Part shown: positions 25,409-34,387 of the stretch, piece after piece
Position numbering within the stretch: position 1 is the stretch's first letter
Layout: the number at the start of each line of letters is the position of its first letter
Assembly (NCBI GenBank): GCA_937914945.1
Contig: CALGJF010000066.1
Span: forward strand, 33,747 to 97,746
Source of the DNA: an uncultured Bacteroidales bacterium
Lineage (GTDB): Bacteria; Bacteroidota; Bacteroidia; Bacteroidales; Bacteroidaceae
Direction: 5' to 3'
DNA length: 64,000 nucleotides
Notes under the pieces: generated by a model
Seen by the model: the letters and a program-made list of their open reading frames with translations, nothing else
What the model was told of the DNA's origin: nothing
Database searches by the model: none
Translations under genes and position numbers: made by a program

Positions 25409-26692
25409 ATGGACAAGAAACTAAACAAAGGAACCATTTGTGTTCAGGGTGGCTGGCAGCCCAAGAAGGGCGAGTCGCGCGTGCTACCCATTTTCCAGAG
25501 TACCACATTCAAATACGAGACAAGCGAGCAGATGGCACGCCTCTTTGACCTTGAAGATTCGGGCTACTTCTATTCGCGCCTGCAAAACCCCACCGTTGAT
25601 GCTGTTGGCGCAAAGATTGCAGCGCTTGAAGGCGGTGTGGGCGCAGTACTCACATCATCGGGGCAAGCTGCCAACTTCTATGCAATACTTAACATCTGCC
25701 AGGCGGGCGACCACTTTGTGTCGGCAACAACCATTTACGGCGGTACATATAACCTGTTCTCGGTTACCATGAAGAAGATGGGCATTGAGGTAACTTTCGT
25801 TGATGCCGACGCCCCTGCCGAGGAGATTGAGAAGGCATTCCGCCCCAACACCAAGGCTCTTTTCGGCGAGACTATCTCCAACCCCGGTGCCGCCGTGCTT
25901 GACCTTGAAAAATTTGCTACAATAGCCCACAAGAACGGTGTGCCCTTTATTGTGGACAACACATTTGCAACACCAATAAACTGCCGCCCTATTGAGTGGG
26001 GTGCCGACATTGTTACACACTCCACCACAAAATACATGGATGGCCACGCGGTTGCAGTGGGTGGTGCTGTTATTGACAGCGGCAATTTCGATTGGGAGGC
26101 TCACCACGACAAATTCACCTGCCTCACCGAGCCCGACGAGAGCTATCACGGCCTTGTTTATACAAAGAACTTTGGCAAGGCGGCATACATAACAAAGGTT
26201 GTGTCGCAGGTAATGCGCGACTTGGGCGCAATGATGGCTCCGCAAAATGCATTCTTGCTTAATTTAGGCTTGGAGACTATGCACCTGCGTATGCCCCGCC
26301 ACTGCGAGAATGCACAGAAGGTTGCAGAGTTCTTGCAGGCCCACCCCAAAGTGAAATGGGTGAACTTCAGCGGCTTGGAGGGCGATAAATACCACAGCCT
26401 TGCGCAGAAATACCTGCCCAATGGTGGTTGCGGCGTGATGGCCTTTGCCGTGGAGGGCGACAAGGAGGATGCAATCCGTTTCATGGATAGTTTGAACTTT
26501 ATTTCTATTGTTACCCACGTTGCCGATGCTCGCTCATGCGTGCTGCATCCCGCAAGCCACACTCACCGCCAGTTGAGCGATGAGCAGTTGAAGGAGAGCG
26601 GCATCGACCCCGACCTCATTCGTCTTTCTGTGGGCATTGAGGATGCCGAGGATATCATCGCCGACCTTGAACAGGCTTTGAGCACATTCTAA
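25409..26692 (+). CDS. metY: O-acetylhomoserine aminocarboxypropyltransferase (OAH sulfhydrylase)
   Basis: 427 residues, the length of MetY/Met17-type enzymes (about 30-40 longer than MetB/MetC). It is a PLP enzyme of the Cys/Met metabolism family; it makes homocysteine from O-acetylhomoserine and sulfide, or handles O-acetylserine. Lys208 in HSTTKYMDGH should form the Schiff base; YSRLQNPT and SSGQAANFYAI are the PLP and substrate blocks, and SVGIEDAEDIIADL closes the protein. A -7-like box lies 36 bp upstream and a strong terminator follows, so the gene is probably transcribed alone. Confidence 0.92.
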   Translation: MDKKLNKGTICVQGGWQPKKGESRVLPIFQSTTFKYETSEQMARLFDLEDSGYFYSRLQNPTVDAVGAKIAALEGGVGAVLTSSGQAANFYAILNICQAGDHFVSATTIYGGTYNLFSVTMKKMGIEVTFVDADAPAEEIEKAFRPNTKALFGETISNPGAAVLDLEKFATIAHKNGVPFIVDNTFATPINCRPIEWGADIVTHSTTKYMDGHAVAVGGAVIDSGNFDWEAHHDKFTCLTEPDESYHGLVYTKNFGKAAYITKVVSQVMRDLGAMMAPQNAFLLNLGLETMHLRMPRHCENAQKVAEFLQAHPKVKWVNFSGLEGDKYHSLAQKYLPNGGCGVMAFAVEGDKEDAIRFMDSLNFISIVTHVADARSCVLHPASHTHRQLSDEQLKESGIDPDLIRLSVGIEDAEDIIADLEQALSTF

Positions 26693-26730
26693 CACAAGGC
26701 ACAGCAATACTGTGTCAAAAAAAAACACCT

Positions 26731-26763
26731 ACAGGCGCGTTTTTGTAACGCGCCTGTTTTTTA
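26731..26763 (+). terminator. Terminator after metY
   Basis: ACAGGCGCGTT pairs with AACGCGCCTGT (26731-26757) and is followed by T6. Confidence 0.9.
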
Positions 26764-26792
26764 TATATACCTACCACATTTCCCAAGATTTT

Positions 26793-26972
26793 CACTATCT
26801 TTGAGATAAATCTCGAAAATATTCTGCACTCGCCGTGTAAAATGTTCAAGCAAGCTTGACATTTTACGCTCGTTTGCCACTATCTTTGAGATAAATCTCG
26901 AAAATATTCTGCACTCGCTGTGTAAAATGTTCAAGCAAGCTTGACATTTTACGCTCGTTTGCCACTATCTTT
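26793..26972. repeat. 85-bp tandem duplication with promoter-like boxes and hairpins
   Basis: Units 26793-26877 and 26878-26962 are identical except one base (CGCCGTG against CGCTGTG), and the first ten bases start a third copy. Each unit holds TATCTTTG (26796-26803, 26881-26888; TATCTTTA at 26966-26973), a small GAGAT-AA-ATCTC dyad and a long hairpin GTAAAATGTTCAAGC/GCTTGACATTTTAC. TTGAC at the right end of each unit falls about 22 bp before the TATCTTT of the next, so the unit junctions make promoter-like pairs. The last one would drive pgeF. Confidence 0.85.
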
Positions 26973-26987
26973 ACAAAAGATAAACTG

Positions 26988-27755
26988 ATGATGGATAAAT
27001 TAGAATACAACATACACCCCTGTGTTACCGCCTTTTCCACAAAGAGAGGGGGTGGCGGTTGCTACGGCGGTTTTAACATAACCCACTACTGCGGCGACAG
27101 CCCGCAGCACATTGCAGAGTGCAGGGCACAGCTATGCGGGGAATTGGGCATAGGCGACGAGCAACTCATATTGCCCCGCCAGACACACGGCTGCGAGATT
27201 CTAGAAATAGACTCGGCTTTTATGAACGCAAGCAAAGAGGAACAAGCCGACATGCTGCAAGGCATTGATGCGGTTGTAACCACCCTACCCCGCGTATGCA
27301 TAGGTGTATCTACCGCCGATTGTGTACCCGTGCTACTGTGCGACACACAAAAAAGAGTTGTTGCTGCCGTGCATGCGGGATGGCGTGGCACGGTGGCTCG
27401 CATTGCAGAGCGTTGCATTGAAAGAATGTGTACCACACATGGGTGCAAGCCGCATAACATAAAAGCTGTTATTGCACCAAGCATTGGGCGCGATGCCTTT
27501 GAGGTGGGTGGCGAGGTATATGCAGCCTTTGAAGAGGCCGGTTTCCCCATGGAAAGAATAGCACGCATGCACAACAAATGGCACATAGACCTATGGGAGG
27601 CAAACCGCTTGCAACTGCTATCGTGCGGCATACCGCAGGAGAATATTGAGATTGCTGGAGTGTGTACGCACAGCAACCACGCAGAGTGGTTCTCGGCAAG
27701 ACGCTTGGGAATAAACTCGGGAAGAATATTTAACGGAATAATGATAGAGAAATGA
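26988..27755 (+). CDS. pgeF: PgeF/YfiH family purine nucleoside phosphorylase-like (peptidoglycan editing factor)
   Basis: 255 residues. The CNF1/YfiH-like fold is marked by STKRGGGG near the start, RQTHG (His67), STADCVPVLLCD (Cys112) and HAGWRGT (His129), the three zinc ligands. Members act on purine nucleosides and, in E. coli, prevent incorporation of wrong amino acids into UDP-MurNAc peptides. The start may be 26988 or the next codon 26991. The only promoter-like sequence is the tandem repeat just upstream. The stop overlaps the distant upstream extension of the next open frame. Confidence 0.9.
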   Translation: MMDKLEYNIHPCVTAFSTKRGGGGCYGGFNITHYCGDSPQHIAECRAQLCGELGIGDEQLILPRQTHGCEILEIDSAFMNASKEEQADMLQGIDAVVTTLPRVCIGVSTADCVPVLLCDTQKRVVAAVHAGWRGTVARIAERCIERMCTTHGCKPHNIKAVIAPSIGRDAFEVGGEVYAAFEEAGFPMERIARMHNKWHIDLWEANRLQLLSCGIPQENIEIAGVCTHSNHAEWFSARRLGINSGRIFNGIMIEK

Positions 27756-27803
27756 AAAAAAGTTCAGGTAATCAATTACAATTCTACACCAATTACAAGA
27801 ATC

Positions 27804-27871
27804 TGTCATTCCGAACCTTGCGTGAGGAATCTATTTTAGATTTCTCGTCGCTACGCTCTCGCGAAATGACA
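27804..27871. repeat. REP-like palindromic element
   Basis: The 68-bp element starts TGTCATTCCGAACC and ends GCGAAATGACA, with terminal inverted repeats TGTCATT/AATGACA and an inner GAAATCT/AGATTTC-like stem (GGAATCTATTTTAGATTTC). Its TGTCATTCCGA...GTGAGGAATCT wording is that of short repeats dispersed widely in Bacteroidetes intergenic regions. The start codon of the next gene (27866) falls inside its right end. Confidence 0.65.
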
Positions 27872-29950
27872 ACAAGGTACAGTATTATATACAACTGCCA
27901 AAGACTGTTATGCGTGGCACTAATTACTATTGCCGCAATAACCGCCACGGCACAGAGCCACATATATTTGTCGCCCACAGGCAACGATGGCAACAAAGGA
28001 ACGAAAAGGGCTCCGCTATATTCACTGCATAAGGCATTGGAGATGGCTATATCGACCACTGCAAAGGACACTGCCTATATTGAGGCAGCCCCCGGCGACT
28101 ACTACATGAGTGAGGGGTGCTACATTACCACTGCAAACACGCGCCCCATTGTGGTGCGCTCCACAGGCAAGGAGAAACCCCGCTTCATAGGCGGGCGCAA
28201 GGTTAGTGAGTGGAAACAGCAGAACAGCTATCTATACACCGCACACATACCCGAGGCAGCGTGGAGCGATTACACTTTTGAGCAATTCTTTATCAACGGA
28301 CGACGCGCCACGCTTGCGCGCACTCCCAACAAAGGATTTTACAAGATAAAAAACATAACGGAAACTGTAACCGACGAAGGCAAGAATAACAAAGAGAGCT
28401 TTGCCACAATGCGCATTGAAGGCGACAGCGCCGACCTTGCACTGCTTGAACACGTGTGGCCGGGAGAGAATGGACAGCCCAAGGTTTCTCTATACCACAA
28501 ATGGAATAACGCTATCATGCATATTGATGTTATCAATAAAGAGAATAATACATTCAACATTGCAGGCCGCAAATGGGGAAACAATAATTTACCTCAAAAG
28601 GACACGCAATATTTTATATACGATTTCAGGCATGCATTAGACGTCGCGGGGGAATGGTATATGGATTACACAAACGCCACCCTTTATTACATACGCCACC
28701 CTTGGGAGGATATGAATAGCGCCGAGTGTATTATACCAACCATCAAACAGTTCGTTAATTTCACGGGACACCCGGGAAGAGAGATTGAAAACATTTCGTT
28801 CCATAATATAATGTTCTCGGTGAGCAAGTTCAACACTCCCCGTGTAGGACTTTACCCATTCCAGGCGGCAGCAGATGTTGGTGCGGCCATTGAACTTCAC
28901 TATGCAAAGAATATTGTTTTTACAGATTGCGAGATTGAGCATTGCGGCACATATGCCATTTGGATAGACCGAGGAAGCAGTGGTTGCACAGTACAGAGAT
29001 GTTACATTGCAGATATGGGTGCAGGTGGTATTAAAATAGGCAACCCAGTAACCCCCACCGACACTGCATCTGTCGCAAAAAGAAATATCATTGACAACAA
29101 CATTATAAGAGGGGGTGGAAAAGAGATTGCATCGGGCGTGGGAATACACATAATGCACGCTGCCGATAACAAGATAACGCACAACGATATTTCAGATTTA
29201 CGATACAGCGGGATATCGATGGGATGGAAGTGGGGATACGGTGCTAGTGTGGCCTGCAACAATATTATAGAATACAATCATATTCATCATTTAGGATGGG
29301 GTGAGTTATCGGATATGGGAGGTATTTACACGCTGGGCGAAGGCACGGGAAACCGCATTGTGGGCAATGTTATTCACGACATAGCATCGAGCAAATATGG
29401 AGGTTGGGGTATATACACCGACGAGGGCAGCAGCAATATCACTATAAAGGAGAATCTTGTTTACAGATGCCACGATGGTGCTTTCCACCAGCACTATGGA
29501 AAGGAGAATATTGTGGAGAATAACATTTTTGCTTTCAGCAAGAATGTTCAAATACAGATATCGAAAGTAGAGGCACACAGCTCGTTCACGTTCAAGCGAA
29601 ACATAATATTGCAAAATGAGGGTAGCACTGCTACGGGGCAATGGTTCAATGCCAAAATGGATATATCGAACAATATATATTGGAGCTATGGCAACGAGCT
29701 ATCGTTCTGCGGGAGAAAGAGTGGCGAGTGGCTGCTAAGACGCGAAAAAAACGCACGCTTTACCGACCCGCTAATGAAAGCCCCGCTGGAGGAGGACTTT
29801 ACATTTAGGAAGGAAAAGGCTATAAAAAAGATTAAGTTCAAACCGTTTGATTACAAAAAGGCTGGTGTTTATGGCAGCAACAAATGGATTGAGAAGGCCA
29901 AAGAGGGCAACAGCGTACACAAAGAGTTCTTGCAGGCAACAGGGTTGTAA
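27866..29950 (+). CDS. Exported right-handed beta-helix protein (GH141-like)
   Basis: 694 residues from the ATG at 27866. An open frame reaches back to 27752, but that part is the REP-like element and would put 38 odd residues before the signal peptide MTTRYSIIYNCQRLLCVALITIAA...TATAQ. The mature part begins HIYLSPTGNDGNKGT, the usual entry of secreted parallel beta-helix carbohydrate enzymes. Repeated rungs follow (NNIIRGGGKEIASGVGIHIMHAADNKITHNDISDLRYSGIS). Length and layout resemble GH141 and related glycan-active proteins, but I cannot name catalytic residues. It is probably periplasmic or surface. It converges with the glycosyltransferase gene 5 bp away, leaving no room for a terminator. 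Confidence 0.7.
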   Translation: MTTRYSIIYNCQRLLCVALITIAAITATAQSHIYLSPTGNDGNKGTKRAPLYSLHKALEMAISTTAKDTAYIEAAPGDYYMSEGCYITTANTRPIVVRSTGKEKPRFIGGRKVSEWKQQNSYLYTAHIPEAAWSDYTFEQFFINGRRATLARTPNKGFYKIKNITETVTDEGKNNKESFATMRIEGDSADLALLEHVWPGENGQPKVSLYHKWNNAIMHIDVINKENNTFNIAGRKWGNNNLPQKDTQYFIYDFRHALDVAGEWYMDYTNATLYYIRHPWEDMNSAECIIPTIKQFVNFTGHPGREIENISFHNIMFSVSKFNTPRVGLYPFQAAADVGAAIELHYAKNIVFTDCEIEHCGTYAIWIDRGSSGCTVQRCYIADMGAGGIKIGNPVTPTDTASVAKRNIIDNNIIRGGGKEIASGVGIHIMHAADNKITHNDISDLRYSGISMGWKWGYGASVACNNIIEYNHIHHLGWGELSDMGGIYTLGEGTGNRIVGNVIHDIASSKYGGWGIYTDEGSSNITIKENLVYRCHDGAFHQHYGKENIVENNIFAFSKNVQIQISKVEAHSSFTFKRNIILQNEGSTATGQWFNAKMDISNNIYWSYGNELSFCGRKSGEWLLRREKNARFTDPLMKAPLEEDFTFRKEKAIKKIKFKPFDYKKAGVYGSNKWIEKAKEGNSVHKEFLQATGL

Positions 29951-29955
29951 ACCAC

Positions 29956-30855
29956 CTATTTGCCACGCAAAAGAGCGCGCAAATACCCTGCACGGTATAG
30001 ATTGAACACCCACATGCGGGGCGATGCTCCCATGAGGTTGCGCAGCAGGTGCGGGCGGGCATAGCGATAGACTAACGACAGCAACCAACCGAGTTGCAGA
30101 CGTTCAATGGTCTTGAGCTTGCGGGCAAGGGTTATTAAAGGAGCCATGGTATCGTAGTGCGCAGCCAAAGTGCGCAGTGCCTCCTCGTTCTTGGCAAGAT
30201 ACACCTCATTGGTTTCTATATCCATGTTTATCATGGGGTTGAACATGTGTGTTACCGTAATACCGGCCTCTTGCAATGCCTGCCCAAAGAGGTTATCCTC
30301 GTATCCATAACTCTGCACTGCCTCGTCGAACATTATCTTCCCAAAACTTTCACGGTCTATAAGAAAATTGAAGCTGCGGAAATTGGCATAGGGATGAGCA
30401 TTGCGCCACTCAATAGGCGCGCGTTTCTCATACTCTTTCTCGTGTGTCCAGCGCAGGGAAACCGCCGGCGATGGTAATTCCGAAGGGTGCGCTACCCCAC
30501 CGCAAACCACATTTGCATGACAGGTTGTTATTGCGTAGATATATGAGGCTAAAAAATTGCTATACATAGGCACACCATCGCAATCGAGAAAGAGCAGCCA
30601 CTGCCCCTTGCTACGCTCGTAGAGACGGTTACGTATTGCGGCACGGCCGCAATTCACGCCCCGTTCCCAATACTCGCAGTATGGCAGTTGGTTTATAGTG
30701 CGGTTGATTGCGATTATTTCCTCATTGGTAGAGCCGTCGTCGCCCACTATTATCTCCCATTCCACCCCCAAAATGCGTGATATCTGCTTCACAAGCCTTT
30801 TAACAAGGTGTGTGCAGTCGTAGTTGTATGTGGGTATAAGTATTGATATATGCAT
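29956..30855 (-). CDS. Glycosyltransferase family 2
   Basis: 299 residues. GT-A fold: ISILIPTYNYD at the start, IIVGDDGST at ~36-43, NCGRAAIRNRLYERSKG and the metal-binding DCD at 91-93 (LLFLDCDGVP), later YGYEDNLFGQALQEAG, the ED acceptor-side motif. The C-terminal ~70 residues are basic and helical, possibly membrane-associating. It is expected to add a sugar to a surface glycan or lipid; donor and acceptor are unknown. It is monocistronic with its own promoter (30874-30905). Confidence 0.88.
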   Translation of the reverse strand: MHISILIPTYNYDCTHLVKRLVKQISRILGVEWEIIVGDDGSTNEEIIAINRTINQLPYCEYWERGVNCGRAAIRNRLYERSKGQWLLFLDCDGVPMYSNFLASYIYAITTCHANVVCGGVAHPSELPSPAVSLRWTHEKEYEKRAPIEWRNAHPYANFRSFNFLIDRESFGKIMFDEAVQSYGYEDNLFGQALQEAGITVTHMFNPMINMDIETNEVYLAKNEEALRTLAAHYDTMAPLITLARKLKTIERLQLGWLLSLVYRYARPHLLRNLMGASPRMWVFNLYRAGYLRALLRGK

Positions 30856-30873
30856 AGTATTGGTTTATGGTGG

Positions 30874-30905
30874 CGAAGATAATGATTATTTAAGTTTCTG
30901 CAAAA
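30874..30905 (-). promoter_or_regulatory. Promoter of the glycosyltransferase gene
   Basis: On the minus strand TTTTG (30901-30905), a 19-bp spacer and TATCTTCG (30874-30881), 18 bp before the ATG at 30855. Confidence 0.65.
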
Positions 30906-30955
30906 TGAGGTTAGAAAGATAGTGGCTAATATTTTGAGAACTATATTATAAAATG

Positions 30956-30984
30956 ATGGCGCGCCCCTTTTTGGAACGCGCCAT
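30956..30984 (-). terminator. Hairpin after the lipoprotein gene
   Basis: ATGGCGCG (30956-30963) pairs with CGCGCCAT (30977-30984). On the minus strand it follows the lipoprotein stop by about 20 bp and is followed by an AT-rich stretch CATTTTATAAT. It is a probable terminator with a weak T-run. Confidence 0.55.
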
Positions 30985-31005
30985 AAGGTTTTTCATATTA
31001 ATATA

Positions 31006-32235
31006 TTACATATTAAAGAAATAGTAGTAGGTTGAAATGCCCACATATCTTTTTGCACAATAGTCGAACTTTGAAACACTAATCTTTTTCTTGTGATCAC
31101 CGGAATATACATAAGAGGAGACGTTGCGGGTAACCATGTATGTGGTACTGCTTGCCTTACTTGTCTTTAAGTAATAAGAACCGGTGGGGCTCTTATAGAG
31201 GTACATGGTTTCTGATGATGAGGTTATACTCACATTGTTGGATACTTGCAGTATCTCACAAGCTGTAACCGTTCCCAAATAATTATTATCATTTGAACTG
31301 CTGCCACCCGATGAACCACCGGTGTTACCACCCGTGGAACCACCACTGCTGCCACCCGATGAACCGCCGGTGTTACCACCCGATGAACCACCGGAGATAG
31401 GCTTGCCACTTTGTGTGATAGATATTGTCAACCGAGGAGAGATTGACATGAAAAAATAGGGTGCCGTGAGTTCCACTTTGGCTGTGCGGGAGTATGAGGA
31501 GGTATTTTCGTACGTATAGACATTGAACTTGCCATATTCATTGTTGTCGCGGGCAAATTGCATATAGTAGGAATCGTTCAGCACAGTGTATGTGATGTAC
31601 TCATTTTCGAGTGCTACTTCTTTGTTATCCTGCATGATAAGCACAACTTTTGCCCTAAGGCTTTTGGTGCTCTCGGAATAGGGCATGGATACAATGCTGC
31701 CCATATTGTAGCCATTTGCATCGTATATACTAATCCTTGCATCCTGAATAAGACTCTCATAGGCCAATGGTGGCAGCATATCGGCTGAATGCTCGCGATA
31801 GAATCCGTAGTAAGAGTAGCCTATAATGTGGCCACCATAATAGTCTTTCTCTCGCAGGACTAAAATATCATTGGTGAGTGTAACAATCTCAAGGGGACCG
31901 AATTCCTCTGTTTCGTCGTACTCACCATCCTCGTCGTAAAAATTCTCGTATAACGTAATGGTGTTACCATCGACAACTATGCGACCACTCACTCTGGTAT
32001 ATTCATAGCCCTCGATATCTTCGTCGTATTCGCCCCAAAGACCTGTATATGTAAGGTCTTTATTAATGCTCAAGGAGTGGTAATACTCGTCGTCTTCGAA
32101 GGGCATCTGTTTCCATTCGCCTATCAGCTTTGTTTTATCTACAGATGGAGGTGATGTGGTACCGTCGTCATCGCTGCTGCACGATAGTGCAAGAATGCCC
32201 GTTAGAACAAGCATAAGAGAAAATAGCTTTTTCAT
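31006..32235 (-). CDS. Lipoprotein with lipocalin-like domain and Gly/Ser/Thr-rich linker
   Basis: 409 residues. The lipobox is LALSC with Cys19 as the lipidated residue, followed by SSDDDGTTSPP, a tether that fits surface or periplasmic lipoproteins. Residues ~33-140 (LIGEWKQMPFEDDEYYHSLSINKDLTYTG...) look like the small lipocalin-like domains common in Bacteroidetes lipoproteins. A second beta region follows to ~270. Then comes a low-complexity linker of GGSSGG/GGNTGG units (~280-313) and a ~90-residue C-terminal domain with paired aromatic residues (SYVYSGDHKKKISV). No function can be assigned. It has its own promoter (32277-32307). Confidence 0.75.
   Translation of the reverse strand: MKKLFSLMLVLTGILALSCSSDDDGTTSPPSVDKTKLIGEWKQMPFEDDEYYHSLSINKDLTYTGLWGEYDEDIEGYEYTRVSGRIVVDGNTITLYENFYDEDGEYDETEEFGPLEIVTLTNDILVLREKDYYGGHIIGYSYYGFYREHSADMLPPLAYESLIQDARISIYDANGYNMGSIVSMPYSESTKSLRAKVVLIMQDNKEVALENEYITYTVLNDSYYMQFARDNNEYGKFNVYTYENTSSYSRTAKVELTAPYFFMSISPRLTISITQSGKPISGGSSGGNTGGSSGGSSGGSTGGNTGGSSGGSSSNDNNYLGTVTACEILQVSNNVSITSSSETMYLYKSPTGSYYLKTSKASSTTYMVTRNVSSYVYSGDHKKKISVSKFDYCAKRYVGISTYYYFFNM
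31300..31395. repeat. Short in-frame repeat encoding GGSSGG/GGNTGG
   Basis: Repeated 12-18-bp words (ccacccgatgaaccacc, ggtgttaccaccc) encode the Gly/Ser/Thr linker of the lipoprotein. Length may vary by slippage or recombination in steps of six codons without frameshift. Confidence 0.7.
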
Positions 32236-32276
32236 AATATTATTTTTAGATTGGCACTGCGCGTAATACTCTGTGA

Positions 32277-32307
32277 TAAATGTAATTATATCTGATGAAT
32301 CAACAAA
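32277..32307 (-). promoter_or_regulatory. Promoter of the lipoprotein gene
   Basis: On the minus strand TTTG (32304-32307), a 19-bp spacer and TACATTTA (32277-32284). The start would be about 35 bp before the ATG at 32235. Confidence 0.55.
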
Positions 32308-32396
32308 TTTTTTATCAATTATTCAAGCTTGTTGCAACGATAATTATTCTTTTTGTGCCCTTACTGCTGCATAAACATAAACTATTGAGCATTATT

Positions 32397-32434
32397 TACA
32401 AAAAGCAGGGGTGGCACACGTGCCACCCCTGCTT
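32397..32434 (-). terminator. Strong terminator of the nqr operon
   Basis: A 15-bp perfect stem AAGCAGGGGTGGCAC (32403-32417) with GTGCCACCCCTGCTT (32420-32434), followed on the minus strand by CTTTTTG. It lies about 20 bp after the nqrF stop. Confidence 0.88.
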
Positions 32435-32454
32435 AAAGTATCTATTTTCTACTA

Positions 32455-33723
32455 TTATGCGCCGAAGTTATCGTACATGATTGACTTCTCCTCTACGCCA
32501 AGGTCAACAAGCATGTTTACAACAGCCTTTGACATGGGGCCGGGACCACACATGTAGTACTCGATATCCTCGGGTGCCTCGTGGTCTTTGAGGTATGTTT
32601 CGTAGATTACCTGATGCACAAAGCCCGGGGTATACTTTACACCTGCAGCATCGGCTGCGGGATCGGGACGGTCGAGCGCCAAGTGGAAGGTGAAGTTGGG
32701 GAAGTCCTTCTCGAGCTGCAAGAAATCCTCAAGATAGAATACCTCGTTAAGCGCACGAGCACCATAGAAGTAGGTCATTGTGCGGTCGGTAGTCTTCAAG
32801 GTCTTTGTCATGTGCATAATCTGCGCACGCAAAGGAGCCATACCGGCACCACCACCTACCCACATCATCTCTTTCTTTGAGTCGAAGATGGGGTGGAAGT
32901 CGCCATAAGGGCCACTCATTATTACCTTGTCGCCGGGTTTCAGTGTGAAGATGTACGACGATGCTATACCGCAAGGTACATCCATGAAGCCCGAACGGTC
33001 GGCCTTGAAGGGAGGTGTTGCAATACGCACGGTGAGCATGATGCGGTCGCCCTCGGCAGGATAGTTGGCCATTGAGTAGGCACGGATGGTCTCCTCGGTG
33101 TTCTTGCATTTGAGGCCGAGCAAACCGAACTTCTCCCATGCGGGCAGATACTCCTCACCGATAAGGCTCTTATCGATATCCTTATCATAGGTCATATCGT
33201 ATTTGGGTATCTTAATCTGTGCATAAGAACCGGGCACAAAGTCCATGTGCTCCCCTGGAGGAAGTGCCACGATGAACTCTTTGATGAAGGTTGCGACGTT
33301 CTTATTGGAGATAACCTCGCACTCCCACTCTTTAACACCCATTACAGACTCGGGCACCTTGATGGCAAGGTCGTTCTTAACCTTAACCTGGCAACCCAGA
33401 CGCCAATGCGCCTGCTGCTCCTTGCGCGAGAAGTGGCTGGTCTCGGAGGGGAGGATTTCGCCACCACCCTCAACTACCTGAACCTTGCACTGACCGCAGG
33501 AGCCCTTTCCACCACAAGCCGAGGGGAGGAAGATGCCATTCTCGGCCATTGTACCAAGAAGGGTACCGCCGGCTGCAACCTCAACCTCGTTCTCGCCGTT
33601 TATCTTAACCTTGACATTTCCCGAGGGAAGCAAATATTTCTTTGCCACCAACAAGATAATCACCAACAAGAGGATGATTACAAGGAATACTGCTATACTT
33701 GCTAATACTAATTGTATATCCAT
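32455..33723 (-). CDS. nqrF: Na+-translocating NADH:quinone reductase subunit F
   Basis: 422 residues. NqrF is the NADH-oxidising entry subunit. An N-terminal membrane helix (5-27) precedes a 2Fe-2S ferredoxin domain with Cys70, Cys76, Cys79 and Cys111, then a ferredoxin-NADP reductase-like module with the FAD motif RAYSMANYP and the NAD-binding GGGAGMAPLRAQI; it ends in the usual YMCGPGPMSKAV...YDNFGA. It is the last gene of the nqrABCDEF operon and is followed by a strong terminator. Confidence 0.95.
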   Translation of the reverse strand: MDIQLVLASIAVFLVIILLLVIILLVAKKYLLPSGNVKVKINGENEVEVAAGGTLLGTMAENGIFLPSACGGKGSCGQCKVQVVEGGGEILPSETSHFSRKEQQAHWRLGCQVKVKNDLAIKVPESVMGVKEWECEVISNKNVATFIKEFIVALPPGEHMDFVPGSYAQIKIPKYDMTYDKDIDKSLIGEEYLPAWEKFGLLGLKCKNTEETIRAYSMANYPAEGDRIMLTVRIATPPFKADRSGFMDVPCGIASSYIFTLKPGDKVIMSGPYGDFHPIFDSKKEMMWVGGGAGMAPLRAQIMHMTKTLKTTDRTMTYFYGARALNEVFYLEDFLQLEKDFPNFTFHLALDRPDPAADAAGVKYTPGFVHQVIYETYLKDHEAPEDIEYYMCGPGPMSKAVVNMLVDLGVEEKSIMYDNFGA

Positions 33724-33737
33724 AGCTCTTTCTTTTA

Positions 33738-34364
33738 TTACATTTTAATACCGGAGAAGCACATGAATGCCATAGCCATGAGACCTACGGTGATGAAGGC
33801 GATACCTAAACCACGCAAGGGCTTGGGAATGTTACAGTACTCCATTTTCTCACGAACTGCTGCAAAGAGCACGATTGCTACCATCCAACCAATACCTGAG
33901 CCCAAGGCATAGGCCACTGAATCCCAGAAATTGAGGATAGCCTGAGGGTTGTTGGCCTCCATGCCTATACGCTGCTGCATGAACAACGAACCACCCATGA
34001 TGGCGCAGTTCACAGCGATAAGGGGGAGGAAGATACCAAGCTGGCTGTAAAGTGCTGGAGCAAAACGCTCTACAATCATCTCAACCAGCTGTACGATACC
34101 TGCGATAACGGCAATAAAGAGGATGAATGCAAGGAATGTTAAATCCACGCCCTCTACAAGCGCACCGTTGGCAAGTACTGCTGTCTGCAACAAATAGTTC
34201 ACAGGAAGGGTTATCACCTCAACAAAAACTACGGCGATACCCAAACCTATTGCAGTCTTCACGCTCTTAGATACAGCCAAGTATGAACACATACCCAAGA
34301 AGAAGGCAAATACCATGTTGTCCACGAATATCGAACGGACAATTAAACTAATGAAATGTTCCAT
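33738..34364 (-). CDS. nqrE: Na+-translocating NADH:quinone reductase subunit E
   Basis: 208 residues with six membrane helices. Cys26 (FFLGMCSYLAVS) and Cys120 (IAVNCAIMGG) occupy the positions of the cysteines that, with those of NqrD, bind the intramembrane iron centre in Vibrio Nqr. It lies 14 bp before nqrF. Confidence 0.95.
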   Translation of the reverse strand: MEHFISLIVRSIFVDNMVFAFFLGMCSYLAVSKSVKTAIGLGIAVVFVEVITLPVNYLLQTAVLANGALVEGVDLTFLAFILFIAVIAGIVQLVEMIVERFAPALYSQLGIFLPLIAVNCAIMGGSLFMQQRIGMEANNPQAILNFWDSVAYALGSGIGWMVAIVLFAAVREKMEYCNIPKPLRGLGIAFITVGLMAMAFMCFSGIKM

Positions 34365-34387
34365 AATTCTATTCTGTATCTAAGTTA

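Noticed and set aside
26793..26972. Tandem repeat considered as a CRISPR array
   Set aside because: Only two full units, 85 bp each and directly adjoining, with no spacers and no cas genes.
27752..27865. Upstream start of the beta-helix gene overlapping the pgeF stop as ATGA
   Set aside because: The extra residues are encoded by a palindromic repeat and would bury the signal peptide 38 residues from the N-terminus.
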